DNA of 64,000 bases from Pedobacter helvus (lineage in GTDB: Bacteria; Bacteroidota; Bacteroidia; Sphingobacteriales; Sphingobacteriaceae), in assembly GCF_005925325.1 (NCBI RefSeq), contig NZ_SRMP01000001.1:930001-994000 (forward strand). Reading direction: 5' to 3'. The first letter of the stretch is position 1, and each line of letters opens with the position of its first letter. Shown here piece after piece: positions 45,893 through 54,682 of this stretch. The notes below the pieces were generated by a model, which did no database searches, had not been told where the DNA came from, and saw only the letters and a list, made by a program, of their open reading frames with translations. Position numbers and translations under genes: made by a program.

Positions 45893-46477
45893 TCATGAAT
45901 TTACTTTCAGCAGAAAAGCAACATAAACCATCAAACCTAATTTCGACCTAAGAATTTTCAATGCTCTTTTTACTTGGGTCTTCACTGTTAGTTCCGAAAT
46001 GTTCAATTCTTCAGCAATTTCTTTATGAGATTTATTCTGCATTCTGCTAAGTAAGAATATTTCCCTCATTTTAGGAGGTAATGAGTCGATTTCTTTCTCA
46101 ATCAACTCTTTCATCTGTTTTTCCCTGATTTTATAATCGCTTAACTCGTGATCTTGATCAATAAAACGCTGTAGCGAGTCTACATATTTGTTTTCTACCT
46201 TTTGATGCGAGAATATATCTAATATACGATGCCGAATAGCAGTATATAAATAAGCAGATAAATTGCCATCCGGCTTAACCTGTGCCCTTTTTAGCCACAG
46301 CGATTCGAATAACTGTTGGACTACATCTTTAGCTTCCTCGTCATTATTTAAACGTTTACTAGCATGAATAAACAATAAGCCGTAAAACCGATGATAAATC
46401 TCCGTAAAAGCAAGCTCATCATCTTGCGTAAGCAGATAAGATAATTCACTATCAGAATATGAACGGTAGGAAGGCAT
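45893..46477 (-). CDS. ECF RNA polymerase sigma factor (sigma-70 family)
   Basis: 194 residues. Region 2 (FTEIYHRFYGLLFIHASKRLNNDEEAKDVVQQLFESLWLKR, LSAYLYTAIRHRILD) and region 4 (LPPKMREIFLLSRMQNKSHKEIAEELNISELTVKTQVKRALKILR). Partner of the FecR anti-sigma encoded 227 bases downstream, and likely the specific activator of the susCD genes. The ATG at 46477 precedes the conserved SYSDSELSYLL. Confidence 0.94.
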   Translation of the reverse strand: MPSYRSYSDSELSYLLTQDDELAFTEIYHRFYGLLFIHASKRLNNDEEAKDVVQQLFESLWLKRAQVKPDGNLSAYLYTAIRHRILDIFSHQKVENKYVDSLQRFIDQDHELSDYKIREKQMKELIEKEIDSLPPKMREIFLLSRMQNKSHKEIAEELNISELTVKTQVKRALKILRSKLGLMVYVAFLLKVNS

Positions 46478-46633
46478 GGTTACACAAATGTAACTTAAAA
46501 TGAAGCAAAAAGCCAATTAGCCTACAAAACTTACGTCGATACAGCGATTAAGCTATGATACACCAAAGATAACTTGTTAGTTATCAATTGATAAAAACCT
46601 TCACAAAGAAAAAGACAATAGCAATGCAAGACA

Positions 46634-46677
46634 AAAAGCGGGACGTGTGCTTTAATAACAGCACACGTCCCGCTTTT
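46634..46677 (-). terminator. Terminator of the peroxiredoxin gene
   Basis: Perfect stem of 18 bp (AAAAGCGGGACGTGTGCT with its complement) and 8-base loop, followed on the minus strand by further T (TTTTTGTC). Downstream of the peroxiredoxin stop by about 20 bases. Confidence 0.92.
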
Positions 46678-46698
46678 CAAGAAAATATTTTAAAGGTT

Positions 46699-47160
46699 TT
46701 ATCCAGCAACTACTTTATTAATGGCTGCGAAATCTGGCAAATTACCTGCGTCTTCCAAAACCTCAGCATAAATCACTTTTCCTTCTTCATCAATCACGAA
46801 AGCTGAACGTTTAGCAATACCTTTTAAGCCTAAGAAATCTTCATACAATGCGCCATAAGCTGCTGCAGTTTCTTTGTTAAAATCTGATAATAACGGAAAC
46901 TGGTAAGCTTGCTCTTCTTTGAATTTCGCTAATGTAAATGGAGAGTCTACCGAAATACCTAAAACCTGAGCATTTAAACCATCGTAGTAACCGAAGTTAT
47001 CTCTCATAGTGCAAAGTTGTGCAGTACACACACCTGTAAAAGCCAAAGGAAAGAAGTGAAGCACTACTTTTTTACCTTTAAAATCGCTTAATGAAACTTC
47101 TTTAAGTTCTGTATTTTTTAATTTAAAATCTGGGGCCTGTGCACCTACTTGTAATGACAT
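46699..47160 (-). CDS. Peroxiredoxin (AhpE-like redoxin)
   Basis: 153 residues. Thioredoxin-fold peroxidase with [18 protein letters not shown]: the peroxidatic Cys is Cys45, and a second Cys five residues later (Cys50) is typical of the AhpE/PrxQ-like atypical 2-Cys subgroup. GAQAPDFKL at the N-terminus and [26 protein letters not shown] at the end fit. Single gene with a strong terminator. Confidence 0.92.
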   Translation of the reverse strand: MSLQVGAQAPDFKLKNTELKEVSLSDFKGKKVVLHFFPLAFTGVCTAQLCTMRDNFGYYDGLNAQVLGISVDSPFTLAKFKEEQAYQFPLLSDFNKETAAAYGALYEDFLGLKGIAKRSAFVIDEEGKVIYAEVLEDAGNLPDFAAINKVVAG

Positions 47161-47247
47161 ATATATATTGTTAATGGTTAACTATTAGTGGCTAATTGGG
47201 AAACTGGTTAATCGGTTATTTGAAACCTACAAACTGTTTAGCTAAAA

Positions 47248-48159
47248 CTAAAAACTGATCCCTGACAACTGACTACTCACCAGCGCCAATCCCTCTTCAA
47301 AACTATGCGGTTGATAATTCAAATCGGTCATTGCTTTGTCTAAAATGAAACCTGTTTTTTTGGGACGTTTCGCTTCTTGAGCCAAACTATCGGAGCTTAT
47401 TTCGTTAATCAAACTTTTATCCAAGTTCCAAAAATCGGCTACCCTGCGCACCAAATCTACAATCGTCATCATATCTTTTCCAGATATATGGTAAATTCCT
47501 TTGGCCTGATGCTCCACTGCTAACAAACAAGCTTTAGCTAAATCTTCGGCCAAGGTAGGCATTCGCCATTGGTCGTTCACCACATTTATCGGACTTCCTT
47601 TCTCTAAAGCGCCTTTTGCCCAAAGTACAATATTACTTCGGCTCATATCCTTTAAAATGCCATAAACTAAGATAGTTCGGATAATTGCCCAATTGCCTTT
47701 CATTTTTTGGGTAATTTTTTCGCCCTCTAGCTTACTTTCTCCATAAAAGCTCACAGGCTTTGGTTTGTTATCTTCTTTATATGGCCCGTTTAATCCATCA
47801 AATACAAAATCTGTAGACACATATATAAAATGTATGCCCATACTTTCGCAAAGCGATGATAAGTATTGCGTTGCCTCAACGTTCAGCTGCCAACAAGCAT
47901 CATTATTTTCATGACAAGCATCTACGTTAGTCATAGCAGCGGTGTGGATAATCGCGTGAGGCAGGTATTTTTCCAGAACAGCCTTCACTTGCTTGCTATC
48001 CAAAATATCCATTGTTTCATAAACGTAACCTGCTGTGATAGGATATTTATTATGTCCTCTGTTGGTAGCAATTAAATTCACGCTTTTATCAACTAAAACC
48101 TGTTCGGTTATTTTTTGCCCCAAGAGACCGTTACTACCTGTTACCAATACTGTTTTCAT
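47248..48159 (-). CDS. RmlD-like NAD(P)-dependent sugar-nucleotide reductase
   Basis: 303 residues from the ATG at 48159 (a TTG one codon earlier also fits). Extended SDR: VLVTGSNGLLGQKI (GxxGxxG), HTAAMTNVDACHENNDACWQLNVEATQYL, YVSTDFVFDGLNGPYKEDNKPKPVSFYGESKLEGE (catalytic YxxxK) and YHISGKDMMTIVDLVRRVADF. dTDP-4-dehydrorhamnose reductase-like; with no rml neighbours the substrate is uncertain. Confidence 0.85.
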   Translation of the reverse strand: MKTVLVTGSNGLLGQKITEQVLVDKSVNLIATNRGHNKYPITAGYVYETMDILDSKQVKAVLEKYLPHAIIHTAAMTNVDACHENNDACWQLNVEATQYLSSLCESMGIHFIYVSTDFVFDGLNGPYKEDNKPKPVSFYGESKLEGEKITQKMKGNWAIIRTILVYGILKDMSRSNIVLWAKGALEKGSPINVVNDQWRMPTLAEDLAKACLLAVEHQAKGIYHISGKDMMTIVDLVRRVADFWNLDKSLINEISSDSLAQEAKRPKKTGFILDKAMTDLNYQPHSFEEGLALVSSQLSGISF

Positions 48160-48335
48160 CAATTCTATGATTTTATTCTATTTAGTGATAAGGCCATTGT
48201 CATCTAAGATTTCCTTAATCGCAGCACATCAGTGCGATACCTTAATATAATAGTGGTTTTATACTCGCTAAATTATCATTTATAAAAGTGTTGAAAAACA
48301 TTTTATTTCTATATAAATTTTACATTAAAATTTAA

Positions 48336-48343
48336 TAACTTTG
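48336..48343 (+). promoter_or_regulatory. Possible -7 promoter element of atpD
   Basis: TAACTTTG matches the Bacteroidetes -7 consensus TAnnTTTG, 70 bases before atpD. No good TTG -33 element is found at the expected distance, so this is tentative. Confidence 0.35.
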
Positions 48344-48386
48344 CCATCCGAAAAGCGGGTGTATAAAAACGCCTTTAACATTTTGA

Positions 48387-49916
<1,530 letters not shown>

Positions 49917-50020
49917 AGTTAAAAGTAATAAGTTGTAAGTAGTAAGTTTAAAACTCGCTACTTACAATCATCAAGTTTGGGTTCTGAACTTATAACCTAA
50001 AACTTATAACTTACAAGGTA

Positions 50021-50266
50021 ATGAACTTAGAAATATTAACTCCAGATAAGAAAGTTTTCGAAGGCGAAGTAACTGCGGTTACTGTTCCTGGAACTTCTGG
50101 CTCTTTTCAAATCTTGAAAGACCACGCTCCTATCATCTCTACTTTAGAAGATGGGCAGGTGATTGTAAAAGAAGCAAAAGGTGAAAACATCTACAACATC
50201 AAAGGTGGTGTAGTAGAAGTACTGGATAATAAAATTATCGTTTTAGCTGAAGCTGTTGTAGCTTAA
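50021..50266 (+). CDS. atpC: F1F0 ATP synthase subunit epsilon (short form)
   Basis: 81 residues, only the N-terminal beta-sandwich domain (LEILTPDKKVFEGEVTAVTVPGTSGSFQILKDHAPIISTLEDGQVIV); the C-terminal helical hairpin that inhibits the enzyme in E. coli is missing. Such short epsilon subunits are usual in Bacteroidetes. 104 bases after atpD, with repetitive AAGTTATAAGT-like sequence in between, and followed by a strong terminator. Confidence 0.94.
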   Translation: MNLEILTPDKKVFEGEVTAVTVPGTSGSFQILKDHAPIISTLEDGQVIVKEAKGENIYNIKGGVVEVLDNKIIVLAEAVVA

Positions 50267-50287
50267 GTTAAAGCTTACAAATTATTG

Positions 50288-50317
50288 AAAGCCCCGAAGT
50301 TAATTCGGGGCTTTTTT
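50288..50317 (+). terminator. Terminator after atpC
   Basis: Stem AAAGCCCCGAA / TTCGGGGCTTT, loop GTTAA, then a T-run (CTTTTTTG). About 20 bases past the atpC stop. Confidence 0.93.
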
Positions 50318-50333
50318 GTTTTTAAGCCCCCAA

Positions 50334-50440
50334 GTCATTGCGAGAGTTTATTCCGATAAATCGGAAAGGAACGACGAAGCAATCTTAAAGTAAATGGCTC
50401 TTTTATAAATTGTAAGATTGCTTTACAGAATAATCAAGAT
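50334..50440. repeat. GTCATTGCGAG...GAAGCAATCTTA-type dispersed repeat
   Basis: The text GTCATTGCGAG (50335-50345), GGAACGACGAAGCAATCTTA, then about 30 bases later the inverted form GTAAGATTGCTTT matches a dispersed palindromic element found in many unrelated bacteria (CATTGCGAG...CGAAGCAATC). The inner AGCAATCTTA / TAAGATTGCT forms a hairpin. Recognised from memory of its form; copy number not checked. Confidence 0.55.
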
Positions 50441-50553
50441 AAAAAACTCATATCTCCCGACATCGGAATCCGACTATTCACTAATTACCATACATCAACC
50501 CTAAGCACGAACTTTCTCTTTAACTTAGTTGATATCATTTAAACTCAAAGACA

Positions 50554-50883
50554 ATGAAAGAAGAATTTCTTAACCTTCCGGTTTTTAAAAATGAAGAGAC
50601 TAAACGTTTCGAATTAACTGTAGATGGACATATTGCCTTCATCGATTATGAAGAAGAAGACAAAATCATTAAGCTTATTCATACCGAAAGTCCAGAAGCA
50701 TTGGCAGGCAGAGGTGCAGCTACTGCATTAATCGAAAAAACACTAGTTTATTTGGAAGAAAACAATTATCAGCTTGTTCCATTATGCCCATTGGTGTTTG
50801 CCTATGTTAAAAGACATCCCGAATGGAAAAGATTGGTACCGAGTAAATATTTGAGACTTTTCGACAGGGAAGACATTGATTAA
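50554..50883 (+). CDS. GNAT-type N-acetyltransferase, YjdJ-like (PF14542)
   Basis: 109 residues, compact acetyltransferase-like fold: RFELTVDGHIAFIDYEEEDKIIKLIHTESPEALAGRGAATALIEKTLVYLEENNYQLVPLCPLVFAYVKRHPEWKRLV. The acetyl-CoA loop AGRGAATALI and the CPLVFAYVKRHPEW end are the family signature. Substrate unknown. Monocistronic. Confidence 0.9.
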   Translation: MKEEFLNLPVFKNEETKRFELTVDGHIAFIDYEEEDKIIKLIHTESPEALAGRGAATALIEKTLVYLEENNYQLVPLCPLVFAYVKRHPEWKRLVPSKYLRLFDREDID

Positions 50884-50939
50884 GCTAACCGATTTTGATG
50901 AGAATGGTTATCTTTAAAGTGAAACAACCTTAGTAAATA

Positions 50940-51158
50940 ATGCTAAATAAACAGAATATCCTAAACTTTATAAAATGGGCACTAGTGATATTCTTTTTAT
51001 TACTTATCGTACTCGATATGCCTCATATCAGACATAGCATCAACACACAAAGGCGAATCATGGTACTATTAGTGCTGAACATAATTTTGCTATACAAAAA
51101 CCGATATACTTGGACCATTGGAATTATATTATGCTCTTATGCCTGGTATTATCTATAG
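50940..51158 (+). CDS. Small membrane protein, possibly 5' part of a frameshifted gene
   Basis: 72 residues, three hydrophobic stretches (FIKWALVIFFLLLIVLDM, IMVLLVLNIILLY, WTIGIILCSYAWYYL). No family recognised. It overlaps the next open frame (51110-51376) in the -1 phase, which also encodes membrane segments; the two may be one gene broken by a single-base change. Confidence 0.5.
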   Translation: MLNKQNILNFIKWALVIFFLLLIVLDMPHIRHSINTQRRIMVLLVLNIILLYKNRYTWTIGIILCSYAWYYL

Positions 51159-51376
51159 CTATTGCCGGTAAATATTCCGTGTATGTCGCTTTTGATTTGA
51201 CTACTAGTTTAAAGCACATATTTCATACTTCAAACAGAACAACCATTGGTGCTATTATTTACTGTTTCCCTTTTTATTTCTACTTCATTTCTTTCATACT
51301 GTTTCTTACACCTATGGGAAGAGGGTGGTATGGCATTTCTTTTAAAAAGCCATCGAATAAACTCAACATTAATTAA
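51110..51376 (+). pseudogene. Possible 3' part of the same frameshifted membrane protein
   Basis: 88 residues in the frame -1 relative to the previous one, hydrophobic segments LLCLVLSIAIAG and TIGAIIYCFPFYFYFISFILFLTPMG and a polar tail GRGWYGISFKKPSNKLNIN. If the frames are joined near 51140-51160 a membrane protein of about 140 residues results. Separate overlapping genes, or no gene, cannot be excluded. Confidence 0.35.
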
Positions 51377-51665
51377 GCGTTTATTTTTCATCTTTTTCTG
51401 ACATTTCTCACTTTTAAGCAGAATTTTGCTCAAATTACAATGCAAGCATAACATTTATACCGAATACCGATTTCATTTTTGGTCTACTCTTCGCATTGTT
51501 TTGATGGAAAAACCCTATTGAAAACAAAATTATAAATCAAAAAATAAATAAAAAACAGAATTATATTCTAAATAAAATATTTTCATTTTGTCTATTGCTA
51601 TTTTTTGAACCAAATACTAAATTGGTATTTATAAAAACACTAGAAAAACAAAGAACTCAAGCGAG
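51377..51665. other. AT-rich region before the ilv leader
   Basis: No gene. A candidate promoter for the ilv leader lies at its end (see promoter at 51595-51625). Confidence 0.4.
51595..51625 (+). promoter_or_regulatory. Candidate promoter of the ilv-leu operon
   Basis: TTG (51595-51597), 20-base spacer, TAAATTGG (51618-51625), close to the Bacteroidetes -33/-7 pattern TTG-N19-TAnnTTTG. Transcription would begin near 51632, about 34 bases before the first leader peptide. Confidence 0.35.
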
Positions 51666-51767
51666 ATGAAATTAAGTATTCTAAATAGCAACATTAGCCT
51701 CTTCGTTAGCAACGATCTGCTGCTGCTTAATGTAGTACTGTATAAAAAATCCAAGGGTTCCTTATAA
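51666..51767 (+). CDS. Leu/Ile/Val-rich leader peptide of the ilv operon (attenuator 1)
   Basis: 33 codons starting ATGAAATTAAGTATTCTA and ending GGTTCCTTATAA. 14 of the 33 residues are Leu (9), Ile (2) or Val (3), with LLLL at 18-21 and VVL at 23-25; the sequence begins MKLSILNSNISLFVSND. Six of nine... in fact seven of the nine Leu codons are CTN (CTA, CTC, CTG x4, CTT), while neighbouring highly expressed genes use mostly TTA. It is followed 20 bases later by a terminator and then by ilvE. This is the classic layout of translation-dependent attenuation: starvation stalls the ribosome in the leader and the terminator does not form. Confidence 0.8.
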   Translation: MKLSILNSNISLFVSNDLLLLNVVLYKKSKGSL

Positions 51768-51786
51768 GATATTGATGTAAATAGCT

Positions 51787-51825
51787 AAAAGCGTCCCCTT
51801 CTTCAAAAAATGGGACGCTTTTTTT
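51787..51825 (+). terminator. Attenuator terminator before ilvE
   Basis: Stem AAAAGCGTCCC (51787-51797) / GGGACGCTTTT (51812-51822) with a 14-base loop and a run of seven T (51819-51825), 35 bases before ilvE. A weak alternative pairing AAGGG (51753-51757) with CCCTT (51796-51800) could act as antiterminator; only five base pairs are seen. Confidence 0.85.
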
Positions 51826-51859
51826 AAACAAAACAAAATTGAAATAATAGTAATTACAC

Positions 51860-52750
51860 ATGAACTATTACAATTCGAATACGATAATTTATCTAAATGG
51901 CCAACTTGTAAAAGCCAGCGAAGCGAAGACCGACTTATACGGTCAGTCGTTACACTATGGCTTTGCAGCTTTTGAGGGCATTAGGGCATACAAAACCCAC
52001 AATGCTACTCGTATTTTTAAGGCCAGAGAGCATTTCGAGAGGTTAAAACGCTCATGCGAATTAACAGGCATTCCATTCACTTGGAACATCGATGACTTGA
52101 TTAGACAAAGCTATCGACTGCTCGAACTGAATAATTTAAAAGATGCCTACATCCGTCCCTTGGTTTTTAGCGAACCTCAAATGACATTGGTTGCACCAGA
52201 GCACACTTCTATCATGCTTTGTGCATGGGAATGGGCTGCTTACCTTGGCGACAGACAACTGAAAGTTTGCATTTCTCCGTTTGAACGTCCAAATCCTAAA
52301 TCGATAAAGATTGAAGCTAAAATTAGCGGCAATTATGTGAACTCTATTTTAGCTACATCAGACGCTAAAAACAAAGGATTTGACGAAGCGATATTGTTAG
52401 ATGCTAATGGCTTTGTAGCTGAGGCACCTGGAGCAAATATCTTTATTGAAAAAGGGGGGAAACTTTATACCCCTGCTAAAGGAAACATTTTGCCTGGCAT
52501 CACTAGAGCTACCATGATAGAGCTTTGTAAAGTATTGGATATCGAAGTAATTGAAAAAGAGATTACAGTAGATTTCTTAAAAGAAGCAGATGGCTCATTT
52601 TTCTGCGGCACAGCGGTTGAAGTAGTAGGAATCCACACCATAGACGAAACCGTTTACAGACAAAGATGGAGAGATAGCATTGGGGCTACCTTACAAAGAG
52701 CGTATAAAAACCTAGTACTAGAGAAAGTGAACTACGAAGTGATCATTTAA
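51860..52750 (+). CDS. ilvE: Branched-chain amino acid aminotransferase
   Basis: 296 residues, fold-type IV PLP enzyme, last step in Val, Leu and Ile synthesis. Catalytic Lys154 in IEAKISGNYVNSILATSDAKNKGFDEAILLD; ALHYGFAAFEGIRAY at the N-terminus, GANIFIEKGGKLYTP and FFCGTAVEVVGI at the C-terminus. First structural gene of the ilv-leu operon, behind attenuator 1 and before attenuator 2. Confidence 0.96.
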   Translation: MNYYNSNTIIYLNGQLVKASEAKTDLYGQSLHYGFAAFEGIRAYKTHNATRIFKAREHFERLKRSCELTGIPFTWNIDDLIRQSYRLLELNNLKDAYIRPLVFSEPQMTLVAPEHTSIMLCAWEWAAYLGDRQLKVCISPFERPNPKSIKIEAKISGNYVNSILATSDAKNKGFDEAILLDANGFVAEAPGANIFIEKGGKLYTPAKGNILPGITRATMIELCKVLDIEVIEKEITVDFLKEADGSFFCGTAVEVVGIHTIDETVYRQRWRDSIGATLQRAYKNLVLEKVNYEVII

Positions 52751-52774
52751 TTTCTCTTCTTGATAATTTGTTAG

Positions 52775-52782
52775 TATGTTTG
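52775..52782 (+). promoter_or_regulatory. Candidate internal -7 element before the second ilv leader
   Basis: TATGTTTG fits TAnnTTTG exactly, 20 bases before the second leader ATG (52802). No TTG is seen 19 bases upstream. If used, the ilvD-leuD part could be transcribed separately. Confidence 0.3.
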
Positions 52783-52801
52783 GCTGAAAGAAAAACCACA
52801 C

Positions 52802-52876
52802 ATGCGTTTAAACACAGTCATTATTAACAACATTATCATTATTCCTCAGCAGAGGGAAGGCAATCGTTGTATATAA
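52802..52876 (+). CDS. Ile-rich leader peptide before ilvD (attenuator 2)
   Basis: 24 codons starting ATGCGTTTAAACACAGTC, with double stop TAATAA at 52874-52879. Peptide MRLNTVIINNIIIIPQQRE...: seven Ile, six of them as II and IIII (52820-52825 and 52832-52843). Downstream bases form a textbook set of alternative hairpins: region 1 TTCCTC (52842-52847) with region 2 GAGGGAA (52852-52858); region 2 GGGAAGGC (52854-52861) with region 3 GCCTCCC (52901-52907, one bulged A); region 3:4 is the terminator. A ribosome stalled on the Ile codons covers region 1 and frees region 2 to pair with 3, giving read-through. A ribosome at the stop codon masks region 2 and favours termination. Confidence 0.85.
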   Translation: MRLNTVIINNIIIIPQQREGNRCI

Positions 52877-52895
52877 TAAAAGAGATACTATAGCG

Positions 52896-52929
52896 AAACC
52901 GCCTCCCAAAAAGAGGCGGTTTTTTTTTT
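52896..52929 (+). terminator. Attenuator terminator between ilvE and ilvD
   Basis: Stem AAACCGCCTC (52896-52905) / GAGGCGGTTT (52913-52922), 7-base loop CCAAAAA, run of ten T (52920-52929), 30 bases before ilvD. Very strong for an intra-operon hairpin. Competing antiterminator as described for the leader. Confidence 0.93.
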
Positions 52930-52958
52930 GAATTGAACAGAACAACAACTTAATATAA

Positions 52959-54638
52959 ATGGAACTAAACAAATACAGTAAGACTTTTACACAAGACCCA
53001 ACACAACCCGCAGCACAAGCGATGCTTTACGGAATTGGTTTGACCGATGCCGATATGGCAAAAGCTCAAGTGGGCATTGCAAGTATGGGTTATGATGGCA
53101 ACACTTGTAACATGCACTTGAACGATTTAGCCAGCTTGGTTAAAAAAGGTGTTTGGGCCAATGATTTAGTCGGTCTTACTTTTAATACCATTGGTGTAAG
53201 TGATGGCATGAGCAACGGAACTGACGGTATGCGTTACTCTTTGGTTAGCCGTGATGTAATTGCGGATAGTATAGAAACCATTTGCGGTGGCCAGTATTAT
53301 GATGGTGTAATTGCCATCCCTGGTTGTGATAAAAATATGCCGGGGGCGATTATGGCCATGGCTCGTTTAGACCGTCCTTCGATTATGGTTTATGGTGGTA
53401 CTATTGCTCCAGGACATTACAAAGGAGAAGAGTTAAACATCGTTTCTGCTTTTGAAGCTTTAGGTCAGAAAATCTGTGGCAATTTATCTGATGAAGATTA
53501 CCAAGGCATCATTAAGCATACTTGTCCAGGGGCTGGTGCTTGCGGTGGTATGTACACAGCTAATACGATGGCTTCTGCAATTGAGGCCTTGGGAATGAGT
53601 TTGCCTTATTCATCATCAAATCCAGCAGTAAGCGATGAAAAGAAAAATGAGTGCTTAGATGCTGGAAAATATATCAAAGTATTATTAGAGAAAGATATCA
53701 AGCCTTCTGATATCATGACGAGAAAAGCATTTGAGAATGCCATTCGTTCGATTATCATCTTAGGCGGAAGTACCAATGCGGTATTACACTTTGTTGCGAT
53801 GGGTAAAGCTATTGGCGTAGAAATCACACAAGACGATTTTCAACGCATGAGCGATATCACTCCAGTTTTAGCAGATTTTAAACCAAGTGGTAAATACTTG
53901 ATGCAAGATTTACATCAATATGGCGGTGTGCCTGCAGTTTTAAAATATTTGTTAAACGAAGGATTATTACATGGCGATTGTTTAACGGTTACGGGTCAAA
54001 CTGTAGCTGAGAACTTGAAGGATGTAAAATCAATCATGGACTACAACCAACCAATTATCCAAAGATTAGATAATCCGATTAAAGCTACTGGTCACTTACA
54101 AATTTTATACGGAAACCTGGCAGAAAAAGGTTCTGTAGCTAAAATCTCTGGTAAAGAAGGCGAAAGATTTGAAGGTCCAGCTCGTGTTTTTGATGGTGAA
54201 AAAGATCTAGTAACTGGCATCTCCACTGGAAGAATTAAACCGGGCGATGTGGTAGTAATTAAAAACGAAGGTCCGGTTGGCGCACCAGGAATGCCTGAAA
54301 TGCTAAAACCTACTTCATTGATTATTGGCGCTGGTTTGGGTAAATCTATTGCATTAATTACTGATGGTCGTTTCTCAGGTGGTACTCACGGTTTTGTGGT
54401 AGGTCACATTACGCCAGAAGCCTACAAAGGAGGTTTAATTGGTTTGGTAGAAGATGATGACATCATTGAAATTGATGCCGTAAATAACAAAATTAACCTA
54501 AAAGTAAGCGATGAAGTAATTGCTGAACGTAGAGCGAGATGGCAACAACCAAAACTGAAAGTCACCAAGGGCGTATTGTTTAAATATGCCAAAACAGTAA
54601 CCGATGCGGCTGGAGGTTGTGTAACCGACGAAGCCTAA
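52959..54638 (+). CDS. ilvD: Dihydroxy-acid dehydratase
   Basis: 559 residues, Fe-S enzyme of the Val/Ile pathway. Cluster and active-site motifs GCDKNMPG and [18 protein letters not shown], and [15 protein letters not shown] at the C-terminal part. Length is normal. It lies directly behind the second attenuator, with ilvB 44 bases downstream. Confidence 0.97.
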   Translation: MELNKYSKTFTQDPTQPAAQAMLYGIGLTDADMAKAQVGIASMGYDGNTCNMHLNDLASLVKKGVWANDLVGLTFNTIGVSDGMSNGTDGMRYSLVSRDVIADSIETICGGQYYDGVIAIPGCDKNMPGAIMAMARLDRPSIMVYGGTIAPGHYKGEELNIVSAFEALGQKICGNLSDEDYQGIIKHTCPGAGACGGMYTANTMASAIEALGMSLPYSSSNPAVSDEKKNECLDAGKYIKVLLEKDIKPSDIMTRKAFENAIRSIIILGGSTNAVLHFVAMGKAIGVEITQDDFQRMSDITPVLADFKPSGKYLMQDLHQYGGVPAVLKYLLNEGLLHGDCLTVTGQTVAENLKDVKSIMDYNQPIIQRLDNPIKATGHLQILYGNLAEKGSVAKISGKEGERFEGPARVFDGEKDLVTGISTGRIKPGDVVVIKNEGPVGAPGMPEMLKPTSLIIGAGLGKSIALITDGRFSGGTHGFVVGHITPEAYKGGLIGLVEDDDIIEIDAVNNKINLKVSDEVIAERRARWQQPKLKVTKGVLFKYAKTVTDAAGGCVTDEA

Positions 54639-54682
54639 CAATTAACCTAAACCGAAAACTTCCATTCATAAAATATAGAACC

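Noticed and set aside
52802..52876. Possibility that the Ile-rich frame is a chance product of AT-rich sequence
   Set aside because: Rejected as main explanation because the following bases form mutually exclusive hairpins in register with the Ile codons and end in a strong terminator.
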